DNA of 33,024 nt. Source: Treponema sp. (GTDB taxonomy: Bacteria > Spirochaetota > Spirochaetia > Treponematales > Treponemataceae). The stretch is taken from NCBI GenBank assembly GCA_017962965.1, contig JAGCUI010000016.1, forward strand, positions 1-33,024. The letters are read 5' to 3'. The translations under genes and the position numbers were made by a program. The notes beneath the pieces were generated by a model. It searched no databases and was not told the DNA's origin. It worked only from the letters and a program-made list of their open reading frames with translations. Positions 1 through 7,038 of this stretch are shown here, one piece after another; the first letter of the stretch is position 1; each line of letters starts with the position of its first letter.

Positions 1-42
1 CATAAAGCCTCCAATTAAAAGTGTAAGAATAAGTTTTTTCAT
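1..42 (-). CDS. 5' end of a secreted or membrane protein (partial)
   Basis: Only the first 14 codons lie in the window, reading MKKLILTLLIGGFM, a positively charged then hydrophobic start typical of a signal peptide. A perfect AGGAGG ribosome site lies at 49-54 on the same strand, 6 nt before the ATG. The gene begins 14 nt after the stop of the cyclophilin-like gene and is very likely co-transcribed with it. The function cannot be judged from 14 residues. Confidence 0.6.
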   Translation of the reverse strand, partial: MKKLILTLLIGGFM

Positions 43-56
43 AAAATTCCTCCTGT

Positions 57-536
57 TTATTTCAATATATTAAATACTGCTGTCACATCACCTTTGCCTC
101 GAATCTTTTTGAGCTCGGCTTGTGTCACTCCATCAACTTTTCCAAGCCGGGTAAAGTTCCAGCTGTTAGTGTCGTAGTAAATTGTAATCTGATTTCCCTG
201 ATACAAAATGATGTCACCGGCGGTGGTTGTAATCTGTGTATCGTTTCGGGGAAGTGATGTTCCAAGCGAACCGACTTTTTCAAAGCTGCCGTAATCGTGC
301 ATATCAACTGAAAGCGGTCCCTTTTTCAAAAGTTCGTAAAAGGCAATGGCAGAAGAATTGTCGGCCAGCGTAGCAGTAAGCTTGTGGCTGCCGCTATCAC
401 TTGTAATTTGAATTGAAATTTTCATATCAGAAAGTTCTCCTTTGGTTGATGCGATTACTGCTTTTTCGTTGTCATTTGTGTAGGTGGTTGAGGCGAGAAG
501 AAAAATTGTTGTTATAAGAAAAAGTAATTTCTTCAG
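57..536 (-). CDS. Secreted cyclophilin-like fold protein, probable CTG start
   Basis: The 159-residue product starts with a signal peptide (KKLLFLITTIFLLAS) followed by one domain resembling the cyclophilin-like family (PF18050-type): MKISIQITS near residue 38, a central LLKKGPLSVDMHDYG-like segment, the GDIILYQGNQITIYYD strand pair, and a closing GDVTAVFNIL. Such domains are found alone or next to flavodoxins; their biochemical role is not settled. The open frame extends upstream to an ATG at 611, but that codon lies upstream of the -35 box at 603-608, so it should not be on the mRNA. A strong AAGGAGG lies just before the in-frame CTG at 536-534, and the next ATG would delete the signal peptide. 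I therefore choose CTG. Family assignment is fairly secure; the start is an inference. Confidence 0.72.
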   Translation of the reverse strand: MKKLLFLITTIFLLASTTYTNDNEKAVIASTKGELSDMKISIQITSDSGSHKLTATLADNSSAIAFYELLKKGPLSVDMHDYGSFEKVGSLGTSLPRNDTQITTTAGDIILYQGNQITIYYDTNSWNFTRLGKVDGVTQAELKKIRGKGDVTAVFNILK

Positions 537-568
537 GAAATCCTCCTTTTTTATTAGCAACGTTGTGT

Positions 569-583
569 CACTTATCTTAAGTG
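569..583. promoter_or_regulatory. Palindrome CACTTA-TCT-TAAGTG, operator candidate
   Basis: Perfect 6-bp arms around 3 nt, covering the -10 box and start point of the minus-strand promoter. Position and size fit a TetR-type operator, and the divergent neighbour encodes a TetR protein. Confidence 0.4.
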
Positions 584-608
584 TATGATATAAACGGTGA
601 CTTGTCAA
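580..608 (-). promoter_or_regulatory. Promoter of the cyclophilin-like gene
   Basis: On the minus strand, TTGACA (608-603), a 17-nt spacer and TACACT (585-580) predict a transcript start near 573. This leaves a leader of about 37 nt containing AAGGAGG before the CTG start. The -10 box overlaps the palindrome at 569-583. Confidence 0.6.
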
Positions 609-629
609 CACTAAAATGCATTTTTAGTG
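609..629. promoter_or_regulatory. Palindrome CACTAAAA..TTTTTAGTG, operator candidate
   Basis: Inverted repeat CACTAAAA-TGCA-TTTTTAGTG, symmetrical apart from one extra T. It lies between the two divergent promoters, just upstream of both -35 boxes (603-608 minus, 645-650 plus). It is a second candidate site for the adjacent TetR regulator. Confidence 0.4.
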
Positions 630-644
630 ACAAAAAGTTGCTTA

Positions 645-673
645 TTGCAAAAATCCTTTTGCTGTGTTATTCT
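645..673 (+). promoter_or_regulatory. Promoter of the TetR gene, leaderless geometry
   Basis: TTGCAA (645-650), 17-nt spacer, TATTCT (668-673), then exactly 6 nt to the ATG at 680. The predicted start point is the ATG itself, and there is no Shine-Dalgarno sequence. Confidence 0.5.
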
Positions 674-679
674 TTAGAT

Positions 680-1318
680 ATGGCAGACTATATCCGCGCA
701 AGAAGCGACGAACACAAAGAAGAAAGACTTTCTCAAATAAAAGAGGCAACTGCAGAACTTTTTGCAAATTGTCCTTATTCAGAAATTACGCTTACAACTA
801 TTGCAGAAAAACTTGGCTGGTCTCGTGCCAATCTTTATAAATATGTTACGACCAAAGAAGAAATCTTTCTGGAAATCTCTGCCGAAAAAATGGCCGCCTA
901 TTATGGCTCACTTCTTTCGGCTTTTCCGGAAGGCAACAAATTTACGCCGGATGTTATTACCGAAGTCTGGGCAGGAATTGTAAATGCTAATCAGGATTAC
1001 ATGCGCTATGTTTCCTATCTTAATCCGGTGATAGAAACAAATGTAACGGTAGAACGCCTTGCCGTTTTCAAAAAGAACTATTATGACCTGGCCTATGCCT
1101 TCCGCGACAGGCTTGCTCAGATGCTTGGTACTACGCAGGATACTGCCTACAAAATCCAGCTGGATGTTTTATTTTATGCTTCATCAAATGCAGTCTGCTG
1201 CTACAAAAATCCTCTGGTGCAGGAAGCTCTTAAGCAAATTAACATTACTCCGCCGCCAATGGACTTTTACATGGACATGAAAGACTTTCTTAAAATGCGC
1301 CTGGCGTGGAAAGAATAA
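680..1318 (+). CDS. TetR/AcrR family transcriptional regulator
   Basis: A 212-residue one-component regulator. The N-terminal TetR helix-turn-helix is clear: ATAELFANCPYSEITLTTIA, then EKLGWSRANLYKYVTTKEEI with the usual recognition helix and YKY(V/F)xxKEE ending. The C-terminal ligand domain is all-helical and not assignable to a ligand. The frame extends upstream to 581, but that part has no ribosome site, overlaps the promoter region and is not TetR-like; MADYIRARSDEHKEERL is a normal start. Divergent from the cyclophilin-like gene, with two palindromes between them, so auto- and cross-regulation is likely (inference). Confidence 0.88.
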   Translation: MADYIRARSDEHKEERLSQIKEATAELFANCPYSEITLTTIAEKLGWSRANLYKYVTTKEEIFLEISAEKMAAYYGSLLSAFPEGNKFTPDVITEVWAGIVNANQDYMRYVSYLNPVIETNVTVERLAVFKKNYYDLAYAFRDRLAQMLGTTQDTAYKIQLDVLFYASSNAVCCYKNPLVQEALKQINITPPPMDFYMDMKDFLKMRLAWKE

Positions 1319-1347
1319 GAGCAAATTTTTATTGAAGAATGATGCTT

Positions 1348-1824
1348 TTATGACTCATTCACCAGTTTACCGGTCATGTGTTCAATTTCAAGTTCAAGGC
1401 AGTGAACGCGGGGCAGGGCATTTGTGAGTTCTTTTTCAAGATATGCCTGATCATCTGTGAATTTATAAACTAGTTTTGTGCAGATCTGGCGGGTAAGATC
1501 CGGGTCTGTTACAAGGCGGATTTTTCCAAAGACGATTACACTGTTGATGTTCAGAGCCCATTCGCCTTCTTTGCGGTAGCCTGAATCATAAACGCAGAAG
1601 CTGGCTTTGTCGTAATTTTTGATGGCATCAATTTTGTGGCCTTCCTTTGCGCCGTGAAAATAAATCTTATTATCTTCTTCGCTGTAAAAGTGGGAGAGGG
1701 GAAGCCCGTAAGGATATCCGTCATCACCGAGCAGGGAAAGAACTCCACGTTTTTCGTTTTTCAAAATCTCTTTACATTCAGCGTCTGAAATCTGCTGCTT
1801 GAATCTTCTCATTTGCCTAAACAT
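1348..1824 (-). CDS. NimA-like pyridoxamine-phosphate-oxidase-fold flavoprotein
   Basis: A 158-residue FMN-binding split-barrel protein of the NimA/PNPOx-like group. Typical stretches are the EILKNEKRGVLSLLGDDGYP start of the barrel, YGLPLSHFY, IYFHGAKEGHKID with the conserved His, and the INSVIVFGKIRLV strand. Family members bind FMN or haem; some reduce nitroimidazoles, but most have unknown physiological substrates, so resistance should not be assumed. The start at 1824 has AGGTAGGA about 8 nt upstream; an ATG four codons later (1812) is an alternative. It lies 20 nt downstream of the YunG-like gene and is probably in the same transcript. Confidence 0.8.
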   Translation of the reverse strand: MFRQMRRFKQQISDAECKEILKNEKRGVLSLLGDDGYPYGLPLSHFYSEEDNKIYFHGAKEGHKIDAIKNYDKASFCVYDSGYRKEGEWALNINSVIVFGKIRLVTDPDLTRQICTKLVYKFTDDQAYLEKELTNALPRVHCLELEIEHMTGKLVNES

Positions 1825-1844
1825 ATTGCAAGTCCTACCTATTT

Positions 1845-2282
1845 CTACATTTCTTCTAGCTTTTTCAAAAGCTCTGCCTTAAGATAATTATAGCGTTCGT
1901 GTTTTTCTGTTTTCTGCCAGTGGGTTTCGCGGAATTGTTCGGGATTGTTTTCGTAGCAGAGTTTTTCGTCGCCAAACTGTTCGCTGGTTAAATCAAAAAC
2001 GCAGTCGCCGATAACATTGTAGCAGTGGTAGTTACCGCCCTGACGAAGGATGCCGTAAACCTTGCCACCAAAAATATCCTGGGCAAGAAAACTGTGATAG
2101 AGCACTGGCCCACAGTCTGATTTTCGCGGACCATTTTCCCTCAGGCGGGGAGCGCAGGTATATTCACACCAGATTTCTGAGAGTATATCATAAAGATGTC
2201 GCGGATTCTGTATTTTTTCGTAAGTTGGATCTGCCGGTTTACAATCAGCGGTCTGCCAGCCGTAGAATTTGTATTCTTTCAT
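1845..2282 (-). CDS. YunG-like protein of unknown function
   Basis: A 145-residue soluble protein resembling the YunG-like group: CGPVLYHSFLAQDIFGGKVY followed by GGNYHCYNVIGDCVFDLTSEQF, the pattern of a Cys..His..Asp fold seen in transglutaminase-like or cysteine-peptidase-like small proteins. Candidate catalytic residues are the Cys of CGPV, the His of NYHCYN and the Asp of VFDLT, an inference by analogy. It has no Shine-Dalgarno site; an extended -10 (TGCTATAAT) ends 7 nt before the ATG, so the mRNA may be leaderless. The flavoprotein gene follows closely. Confidence 0.6.
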   Translation of the reverse strand: MKEYKFYGWQTADCKPADPTYEKIQNPRHLYDILSEIWCEYTCAPRLRENGPRKSDCGPVLYHSFLAQDIFGGKVYGILRQGGNYHCYNVIGDCVFDLTSEQFGDEKLCYENNPEQFRETHWQKTEKHERYNYLKAELLKKLEEM

Positions 2283-2289
2283 TAGACTG

Positions 2290-2298
2290 ATTATAGCA
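2290..2298 (-). promoter_or_regulatory. Extended -10 box TGCTATAAT, leaderless geometry
   Basis: A consensus extended -10 on the minus strand, ending 7 nt before the ATG of the YunG-like gene. No good -35 box is seen at 16-18 nt. Confidence 0.5.
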
Positions 2299-2430
2299 TA
2301 TCCTCCCCAAACTCATCCACATAATCATCATCGTGCTACACCCAATGACAATCAGAAAAATAACACAGATATGCAGATTTATTCGGCTTTGTTTTATCAC
2401 AGCAATACTTACCATAAATGTTCCAATTAA

Positions 2431-2490
2431 TTGACTTTTTATCCGCTTAGTGTTAGTATCTACTAACTATTACTGTTAGTGCTTACTAAC
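2431..2490 (+). promoter_or_regulatory. ECF operon promoter with two tandem palindromic operators
   Basis: TTGACT (2431-2436), 17-nt spacer and TAGTAT (2454-2459) form a good promoter. GTTAGTATCTACTAAC (2452-2467) covers the -10 box and GTTAGTGCTTACTAAC (2475-2490) lies just after the start point; both have 6-bp arms with 4-nt centres, 23 bp apart. This is the layout of a repressor that blocks polymerase. No regulator gene adjoins the operon, so the repressor must be encoded elsewhere. Confidence 0.65.
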
Positions 2491-2510
2491 AAATACAAAG
2501 GAGTAATCTA

Positions 2511-3095
2511 ATGGATGATTCAAAAAAGCTTAAAGGTAAAGACCTTATTAACATCGGTATCTTTACTGCAATCTATTTTGTCGTAATCATGGCGCTTGCT
2601 ATGCTCGGCTTTATCCCAATCTTTATGCCAACCTATTCAGTTCTTATGCCTTTGCTTGGCGGAATTGTTTTCATGCTCTTTCTTACAAAAGTAAAGAAGT
2701 TTGGAATGGTTTGGATTATGACTATCCTCATGGGTATCCTTATGTGGCTCACAGGTATGTCTTATTACGCTCTGGTTATTGGAACTGTTACGGGTCTCAT
2801 CGCTGAATTAATCTTGAAAAAAGGTGAATATAAGAGTGCAAAATGTGCTGTTCTTACTCATGCAGTTTTCTGCTTCTGGATTGTAAGCAACTATATTCCA
2901 CTCTTCTTCTTTGCAGACAAATACTGGTCTACAAGACAGAACTTTGGTCAGGAATACATTGATGCACTTACAAGAATGTTCCCTAAGTGGATGTTCCCTG
3001 TTCACATTTTTTTGTGCTTTGGCTTTGGAATTCTTGGCGGTCTTCTTGGTCGTAAGATTCTTAAAAAGCATTTTGCAAAGGCTGGAATTGTGTAA
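2511..3095 (+). CDS. ECF transporter S component, MptD/Trep_Strep family
   Basis: A 194-residue integral membrane protein with about five or six hydrophobic segments. It opens with KLKGKDLINIGIFTAIYFVV, the start typical of the Trep_Strep (TIGR02185, MptD-like) putative S components, and ends with FGFGILGGLLGRKILKKHF, also typical. In ECF transporters the S component binds the substrate, usually a vitamin or small metabolite, but the substrate of this family is not established. A good AAGGAG lies 9 nt before the ATG. It is the first gene of the operon and follows the promoter with tandem palindromes. The T and A components come after one interposed gene. Confidence 0.85.
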   Translation: MDDSKKLKGKDLINIGIFTAIYFVVIMALAMLGFIPIFMPTYSVLMPLLGGIVFMLFLTKVKKFGMVWIMTILMGILMWLTGMSYYALVIGTVTGLIAELILKKGEYKSAKCAVLTHAVFCFWIVSNYIPLFFFADKYWSTRQNFGQEYIDALTRMFPKWMFPVHIFLCFGFGILGGLLGRKILKKHFAKAGIV

Positions 3096-3100
3096 TAAAA

Positions 3101-3730
3101 ATGTCTGATGATAACTTTCAGCTTTCATTATTTGATGATGAAATAGAAAAGAAATCTCAGAGTCTGGATTTTATTACTATCGACTTTGAAACCGCTAACC
3201 AATATGGCAATAGTGCAATTTCTGTTGGACTTGTACGTTATATTGACGGTGAAGAAGTTGATAGTATATATGAATTAATTTGTCCACCAACGGATTATTT
3301 TGTACCCGAATGGATAAACGAGATTCATCACCTGACTTATAACGATGTAAAAGATAAACCAAGATTCCCGGAAATCTGGGATAACAAGGTTGTTCCTTTT
3401 ATAGAAAAAACTCCGGGTATTCCGCTTGTCGCTCACAATGCAAAATTCGATACGACGGTTATCTGGGATGCCTGCAGTTTTTATCATCATAAAATTCCAC
3501 ACTACAATTATTTTTGTTCATTAAAAGTTTCAAAAAAAGCGTGGCCGGATTTTGAAAAACATTCCCTCACCTTTTTGGGACAAAAATTTGGAATCAACTA
3601 TCTTGCCCACGATGCTCTTGAAGATTCAAGAACCTGCGGACTGGTTGTTACTCTTGCAGCACAGAAATTACATGCCGCCAGTGTGGAAGAACTTCTTAAA
3701 AAGTGCGGCCTTAAAATGGAGACATTATAA
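3101..3730 (+). CDS. DnaQ-like 3'-5' exonuclease with sliding-clamp motif
   Basis: A 209-residue DEDDh exonuclease of the DNA polymerase III epsilon-like family. The residues are D28 and E30 (ITIDFETAN), D117 (AHNAKFD), H170 and D175 (AHDALEDSRT), so the active site is complete. Residues 7-11 read QLSLF, the canonical beta-clamp-binding pentapeptide, on a short N-terminal tail, pointing to work on DNA at replication or repair sites. It begins 5 nt after the S-component stop and ends 2 nt before the T-component start, so it is translated as part of the ECF operon despite having no transport role. Nucleic-acid trimming is well supported; the reason for its placement is unknown. Confidence 0.85.
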   Translation: MSDDNFQLSLFDDEIEKKSQSLDFITIDFETANQYGNSAISVGLVRYIDGEEVDSIYELICPPTDYFVPEWINEIHHLTYNDVKDKPRFPEIWDNKVVPFIEKTPGIPLVAHNAKFDTTVIWDACSFYHHKIPHYNYFCSLKVSKKAWPDFEKHSLTFLGQKFGINYLAHDALEDSRTCGLVVTLAAQKLHAASVEELLKKCGLKMETL

Positions 3731-3732
3731 AA

Positions 3733-4458
3733 ATGGAACTGATGAAATCTTCTTCGCATAAAGCATTATTGGATCCCCGCACTAAACTCTTGCTGCTTAC
3801 CTTTGTTTCCGTATTTGTACTTGGAAATGCCGGAGGAGATGCTGCGGCAGAATTTCGTGTTGCCTTAAACTATCTTCCTCTTTTCCTCTTACTTACATGC
3901 GGCAGATGGAAGGCTTTTTTATTTGCAATTATTTTTTATACCCTTTCTTATGTTTTAGCGGTCTTTGTAATGCCTCACTGTACAGGATTTTTAAATTTCA
4001 TAATTCTTGCAATGACCGGAATAGTACTCCGCTTTATGCCCGGTATTTTTACAGGGATGTTTTTAGTTTCTACGACAACCGTAAGTGAATTCATTGCTGC
4101 CATGGAAAAAATGCACATAACTCAGAAAATCACAATTCCGCTTGCAGTAATGTTCCGCTTTTTCCCCACAGTAGTAGAAGAAGCCGGTAGTATAAATAAA
4201 GCGATGAGTATGCGTGATATAAAATTTGGCGGGACAAAAGCACTGCAGATGATTGAATACAGGGTAATTCCTTTAATGACCTGCTCTGTAAAAATCGGAC
4301 AGGAGCTTAGTGCAGCAAGTCTTACGCGCGGACTTGGAGGGCCTGATAAACTTACAAATATTTGTAAAATCGGATTTGGCTGGTGTGATGCGCTTGTGTT
4401 CCTGGCCCTGGGTGGTGGTCTTACCTATGTTATTCTTCGTGCCTGCGGGGTGCTCTAA
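3733..4458 (+). CDS. ECF transporter T component (EcfT-like)
   Basis: A 241-residue membrane protein of the CbiQ/EcfT family, which couples the S component to the ATPases. The N terminus HKALLDPRTKLLLLTFVSV is characteristic (the DPRxKL motif). The cytoplasmic coupling region near residues 150-205 holds INKAMSMRDIKFG and SAASLTRGLGGP, the second corresponding to the A-R-G type coupling motif. About four to five transmembrane segments are apparent. It starts 2 nt after the exonuclease stop and abuts the ATPase start (TAA followed directly by ATG), so translational coupling is likely. A second ATG three codons in is possible. Confidence 0.88.
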   Translation: MELMKSSSHKALLDPRTKLLLLTFVSVFVLGNAGGDAAAEFRVALNYLPLFLLLTCGRWKAFLFAIIFYTLSYVLAVFVMPHCTGFLNFIILAMTGIVLRFMPGIFTGMFLVSTTTVSEFIAAMEKMHITQKITIPLAVMFRFFPTVVEEAGSINKAMSMRDIKFGGTKALQMIEYRVIPLMTCSVKIGQELSAASLTRGLGGPDKLTNICKIGFGWCDALVFLALGGGLTYVILRACGVL

Positions 4459-5964
4459 ATGATTGAATTAAAGAATGTTAGTTATAGTTATGATACTGAA
4501 AATAGGAATTGCGAGTTTTCGCAAGAAAACTCGGTAAGGTCGCAAAGCGACCGACGTGCTGCAGGTGGCCAGGGTGAAACCGTCTGGAATGGAAGCCTTC
4601 ATGATATAAACCTGACGGTTAGCGACGAGGAATTTGTCCTTTTGACCGGTGGGTCTGGCTGTGGAAAAACTACCTTGCTCCGTCTTATAAACGGACTCAT
4701 TCCAAACTTTTTTGAAGGAAAGCTTGAAGGTTCTGTTACTGTGGATGGCTTTGATGTTAGTCACGCAGAACTTTATGATACTGCAAAAACCGTAAGCACA
4801 GTTTTTCAAAATCCCCGCTCCCAGTTTTTTAATGTAGATACAACAAGCGAACTTGCTTTTGCCTGCGAAAACCAGGGAATGGAAGAAGGTGAAATTTTAA
4901 AACGGATTGAAAACACCGTAAACACCCTTCATCTTGAACCCCTGATGAACAGAAGCCTTTTTGAATTAAGCGGCGGTCAGAAACAAAAAATTGCCTGCGC
5001 CTCTGTTGCAGTTACAGGAAACAAGGTAATCCTTCTTGATGAACCAAGTGCAAACCTGGACCTTCAAACAATCGATGAACTTTCGGGCCTGTTACGAAAA
5101 TGGAAGGCAGAAGGTAAAACAATCATCGTTGCAGAACACCGTATCTCATACTTATGGGACCTGGCAGACAGAACAATAATTTTAAATAATGGACGGATTC
5201 AAAAAGAACTTTCACGCACACAGATGAATAAACTAACAGAAGAAGCTCTTCATAAAATGGGATTAAGAACAAATGTTTTTTCATCAGCGGAGCTTCAAAA
5301 TAAAACTGAAAAATCAAAAAGTGATTCAGACTGTGATGCAGAAGATTACATTACAATCAAAAACTTTTTTTATAAATATAAAAACGGTCTTGTGGCGCTG
5401 AATATTCCTTATATGAAAATCCCTTCCGGCCAAATTACTGCAATCACCGGAGAAAATGGAAAGGGAAAAACAACTTTCTTAAATACTCTCTGTGGTTTAG
5501 GGCACAGGGCAAAGGGTGTAATGGAATATAAAGGAAAAACCTATAAAAGAAGTGCCCGCCAGAAATCAGTGTTTCTTGTTATGCAGGATGTAAATCACCA
5601 GCTTTTTACAGAAAGTGTTTTAGACGAGGTTTTAATCAGCCAGAAAGAAGAAAATAGTGACCAGGCTTGTAAAATTTTAGAGTCATTGGATTTGGGAGCT
5701 TTTAAAGATCGTCATCCCCAGTCACTTTCGGGCGGACAAAAACAACGTGTTGCAGTTGCAAGTGCCATAGCAAGTGGCCGAGATATCATGCTTTTTGACG
5801 AACCAACCAGCGGTCTTGATTACACTCATATGCTTCAGATTGGAAAAATCCTTAGAGAGCTTAAAACTATGGGAAAAACCGTAATTGTAGTAACCCACGA
5901 CAGAGAACTCATCAAAGAATGCTGTGACACAGAAATCAGACTCGGCGATTTTAATAAAGTCTAA
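4459..5964 (+). CDS. ECF transporter fused double ATPase
   Basis: A 501-residue protein with two complete ABC ATPase domains. First: Walker A GGSGCGKT (64-71), Q117, LSGGQ (170-174), LLDEP with E195, switch H227. Second: GENGKGKT (331-338), Q376, LSGGQ (423-427), LFDEP with E448, switch H480. Both sites therefore look active, unlike many heterodimeric exporters. It corresponds to EcfA1 plus EcfA2 in one chain and energises the S and T components upstream. Residues about 13-45 form an extra polar stretch between the first two strands that relatives lack; the DNA there contains two perfect hairpins (4512-4552) and looks like an in-frame inserted repeat. It is the last gene of the operon. Confidence 0.92.
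   Translation: MIELKNVSYSYDTENRNCEFSQENSVRSQSDRRAAGGQGETVWNGSLHDINLTVSDEEFVLLTGGSGCGKTTLLRLINGLIPNFFEGKLEGSVTVDGFDVSHAELYDTAKTVSTVFQNPRSQFFNVDTTSELAFACENQGMEEGEILKRIENTVNTLHLEPLMNRSLFELSGGQKQKIACASVAVTGNKVILLDEPSANLDLQTIDELSGLLRKWKAEGKTIIVAEHRISYLWDLADRTIILNNGRIQKELSRTQMNKLTEEALHKMGLRTNVFSSAELQNKTEKSKSDSDCDAEDYITIKNFFYKYKNGLVALNIPYMKIPSGQITAITGENGKGKTTFLNTLCGLGHRAKGVMEYKGKTYKRSARQKSVFLVMQDVNHQLFTESVLDEVLISQKEENSDQACKILESLDLGAFKDRHPQSLSGGQKQRVAVASAIASGRDIMLFDEPTSGLDYTHMLQIGKILRELKTMGKTVIVVTHDRELIKECCDTEIRLGDFNKV
4512..4552. repeat. Two-hairpin element inside the ATPase gene
   Basis: CGAGTTTTC-GCAA-GAAAACTCG (4512-4533) is a 9-bp stem with a GNRA-type loop. GGTCGC-AAA-GCGACC (4538-4552) is a second, 6-bp stem. 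Both lie in the codons for the extra residues near the N terminus of the ECF ATPase and keep the frame. The dense palindromic structure resembles small palindromic repeats; mobility is an inference. Confidence 0.6.
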
Positions 5965-5969
5965 TTAAT

Positions 5970-5998
5970 TTGTTTTTATGCTCTTTGGATAGTATATT
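5970..5998 (+). promoter_or_regulatory. Promoter of the D-lactate dehydrogenase gene
   Basis: TTGTTT (5970-5975), 17-nt spacer, TATATT (5993-5998), starting 5 nt after the ATPase stop codon. The leader would be about 14 nt, with AAGGGGG before the ATG. The dehydrogenase is therefore likely transcribed on its own. Confidence 0.5.
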
Positions 5999-6018
5999 TA
6001 AACTAAGGGGGCAATGCC

Positions 6019-7014
6019 ATGAAGATTGCTTTTTTTGATACACGTTCTTACGACAAGGTTTCATTTACAAAGATGAATGAAGGTTTTGATTACGACATAG
6101 ATTTTCGTGATTATAAATTGAATGAAAATACAGCTCCAACTGCCAGAGGCTTTGATGCAGTTTGTGTGTTTGTAAACGATGTTGTAAATGCCGAGGTTAT
6201 TAAAAGCTTAAAAGAGTGCGGAGTAAAACTGATTGCTCTTAGATGCGCCGGCTTTAATAATGTTGATTTAAAAGCTGCAGAACAGGCGGGAATTAAGGTA
6301 GTGCGTGTTCCAGCATATTCTCCTTATGCCGTTGCAGAGCATGGGGCAGCCCTTTTAATGTCTTTAACCCGTCATATTCCCCAGGCATATCTTAGGACAA
6401 AAACAGCCAATTTTAATATAGAAGGATTAACAGGGCGAGATCTTTACGGCCTTACAGGTGGAATTATCGGAACCGGAAAAATCGGACAGATTATGGCAAA
6501 TATCCTTAAAGGCTTTGGAATGAAAATCATAGCCTACGATCCTTTCCCGAATGAAAAATGGGCTCAAGAGAGTGGTGTAACTTATGTAAGTAAGGATGAA
6601 ATTTTCCGCCAGAGTGATGTTTTGAGCCTTCATTGTCCACTCACTGAACAAACCAAGCACATAGTTAATCACGACACAATGAAGATGATGAAGCATGATG
6701 CCGTAATTATCAACACAGGTCGTGGTGCCCTTATAGATTCAAAAGCTCTTGTTCACGCCCTCAAGCACGGCCACATTGGCGGCATCGGCATGGACGTTTA
6801 CGAAGAAGAAAGCAAATACTTTTTCAGTGACTGGTCTACCGATATCATGCCCGACGATGTTCTTGCCCGCCTTTTGACCTTCCCAAACGTAATCATCACC
6901 GGTCACCAGGCCTTCCTCACCACCAACGCCCTAAAGAATCTAGCCGAAACAACCTTGAACAACATCCGCGATTTTTCTCTAGGCAAAGAGCTTGTGAATG
7001 AGGTGAAGGGATAA
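6019..7014 (+). CDS. ldhA: D-lactate dehydrogenase (NAD-dependent)
   Basis: A 331-residue D-2-hydroxyacid dehydrogenase of full family length, reducing pyruvate to D-lactate with NADH in fermentation. The Rossmann motif GTGKIG is at 151-156, with D174 of IAYDPF binding the NAD ribose. Catalytic residues are R235 (NTGRGALID), E264 (DVYEEES) and H296 (GHQAFLT). The sequence GLTGRDLYGLTGGIIGTG and the end GHQAFLTTNALKNLAETTL are close to LdhA-type enzymes rather than to glycerate or phosphoglycerate dehydrogenases. Its own promoter lies at 5970-5998. The last 60 codons use more C-ending codons than the first part. Substrate specificity is inferred from resemblance. Confidence 0.88.
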   Translation: MKIAFFDTRSYDKVSFTKMNEGFDYDIDFRDYKLNENTAPTARGFDAVCVFVNDVVNAEVIKSLKECGVKLIALRCAGFNNVDLKAAEQAGIKVVRVPAYSPYAVAEHGAALLMSLTRHIPQAYLRTKTANFNIEGLTGRDLYGLTGGIIGTGKIGQIMANILKGFGMKIIAYDPFPNEKWAQESGVTYVSKDEIFRQSDVLSLHCPLTEQTKHIVNHDTMKMMKHDAVIINTGRGALIDSKALVHALKHGHIGGIGMDVYEEESKYFFSDWSTDIMPDDVLARLLTFPNVIITGHQAFLTTNALKNLAETTLNNIRDFSLGKELVNEVKG

Positions 7015-7038
7015 ATTGATTGAAAATCTATAAGCTTT

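Noticed and set aside
537..611. N-terminal extension of the cyclophilin-like gene to ATG 611
   Set aside because: The ATG lies upstream of a near-consensus promoter (580-608), the extension has no ribosome site and it would displace the signal peptide.
1348..1824. Nitroimidazole resistance gene
   Set aside because: Split-barrel membership alone does not establish Nim activity; most relatives are uncharacterised.
7015..7038. Bidirectional terminator between ldhA and the TetR gene
   Set aside because: The 24-nt gap and gene ends show no stem-loop of useful strength.
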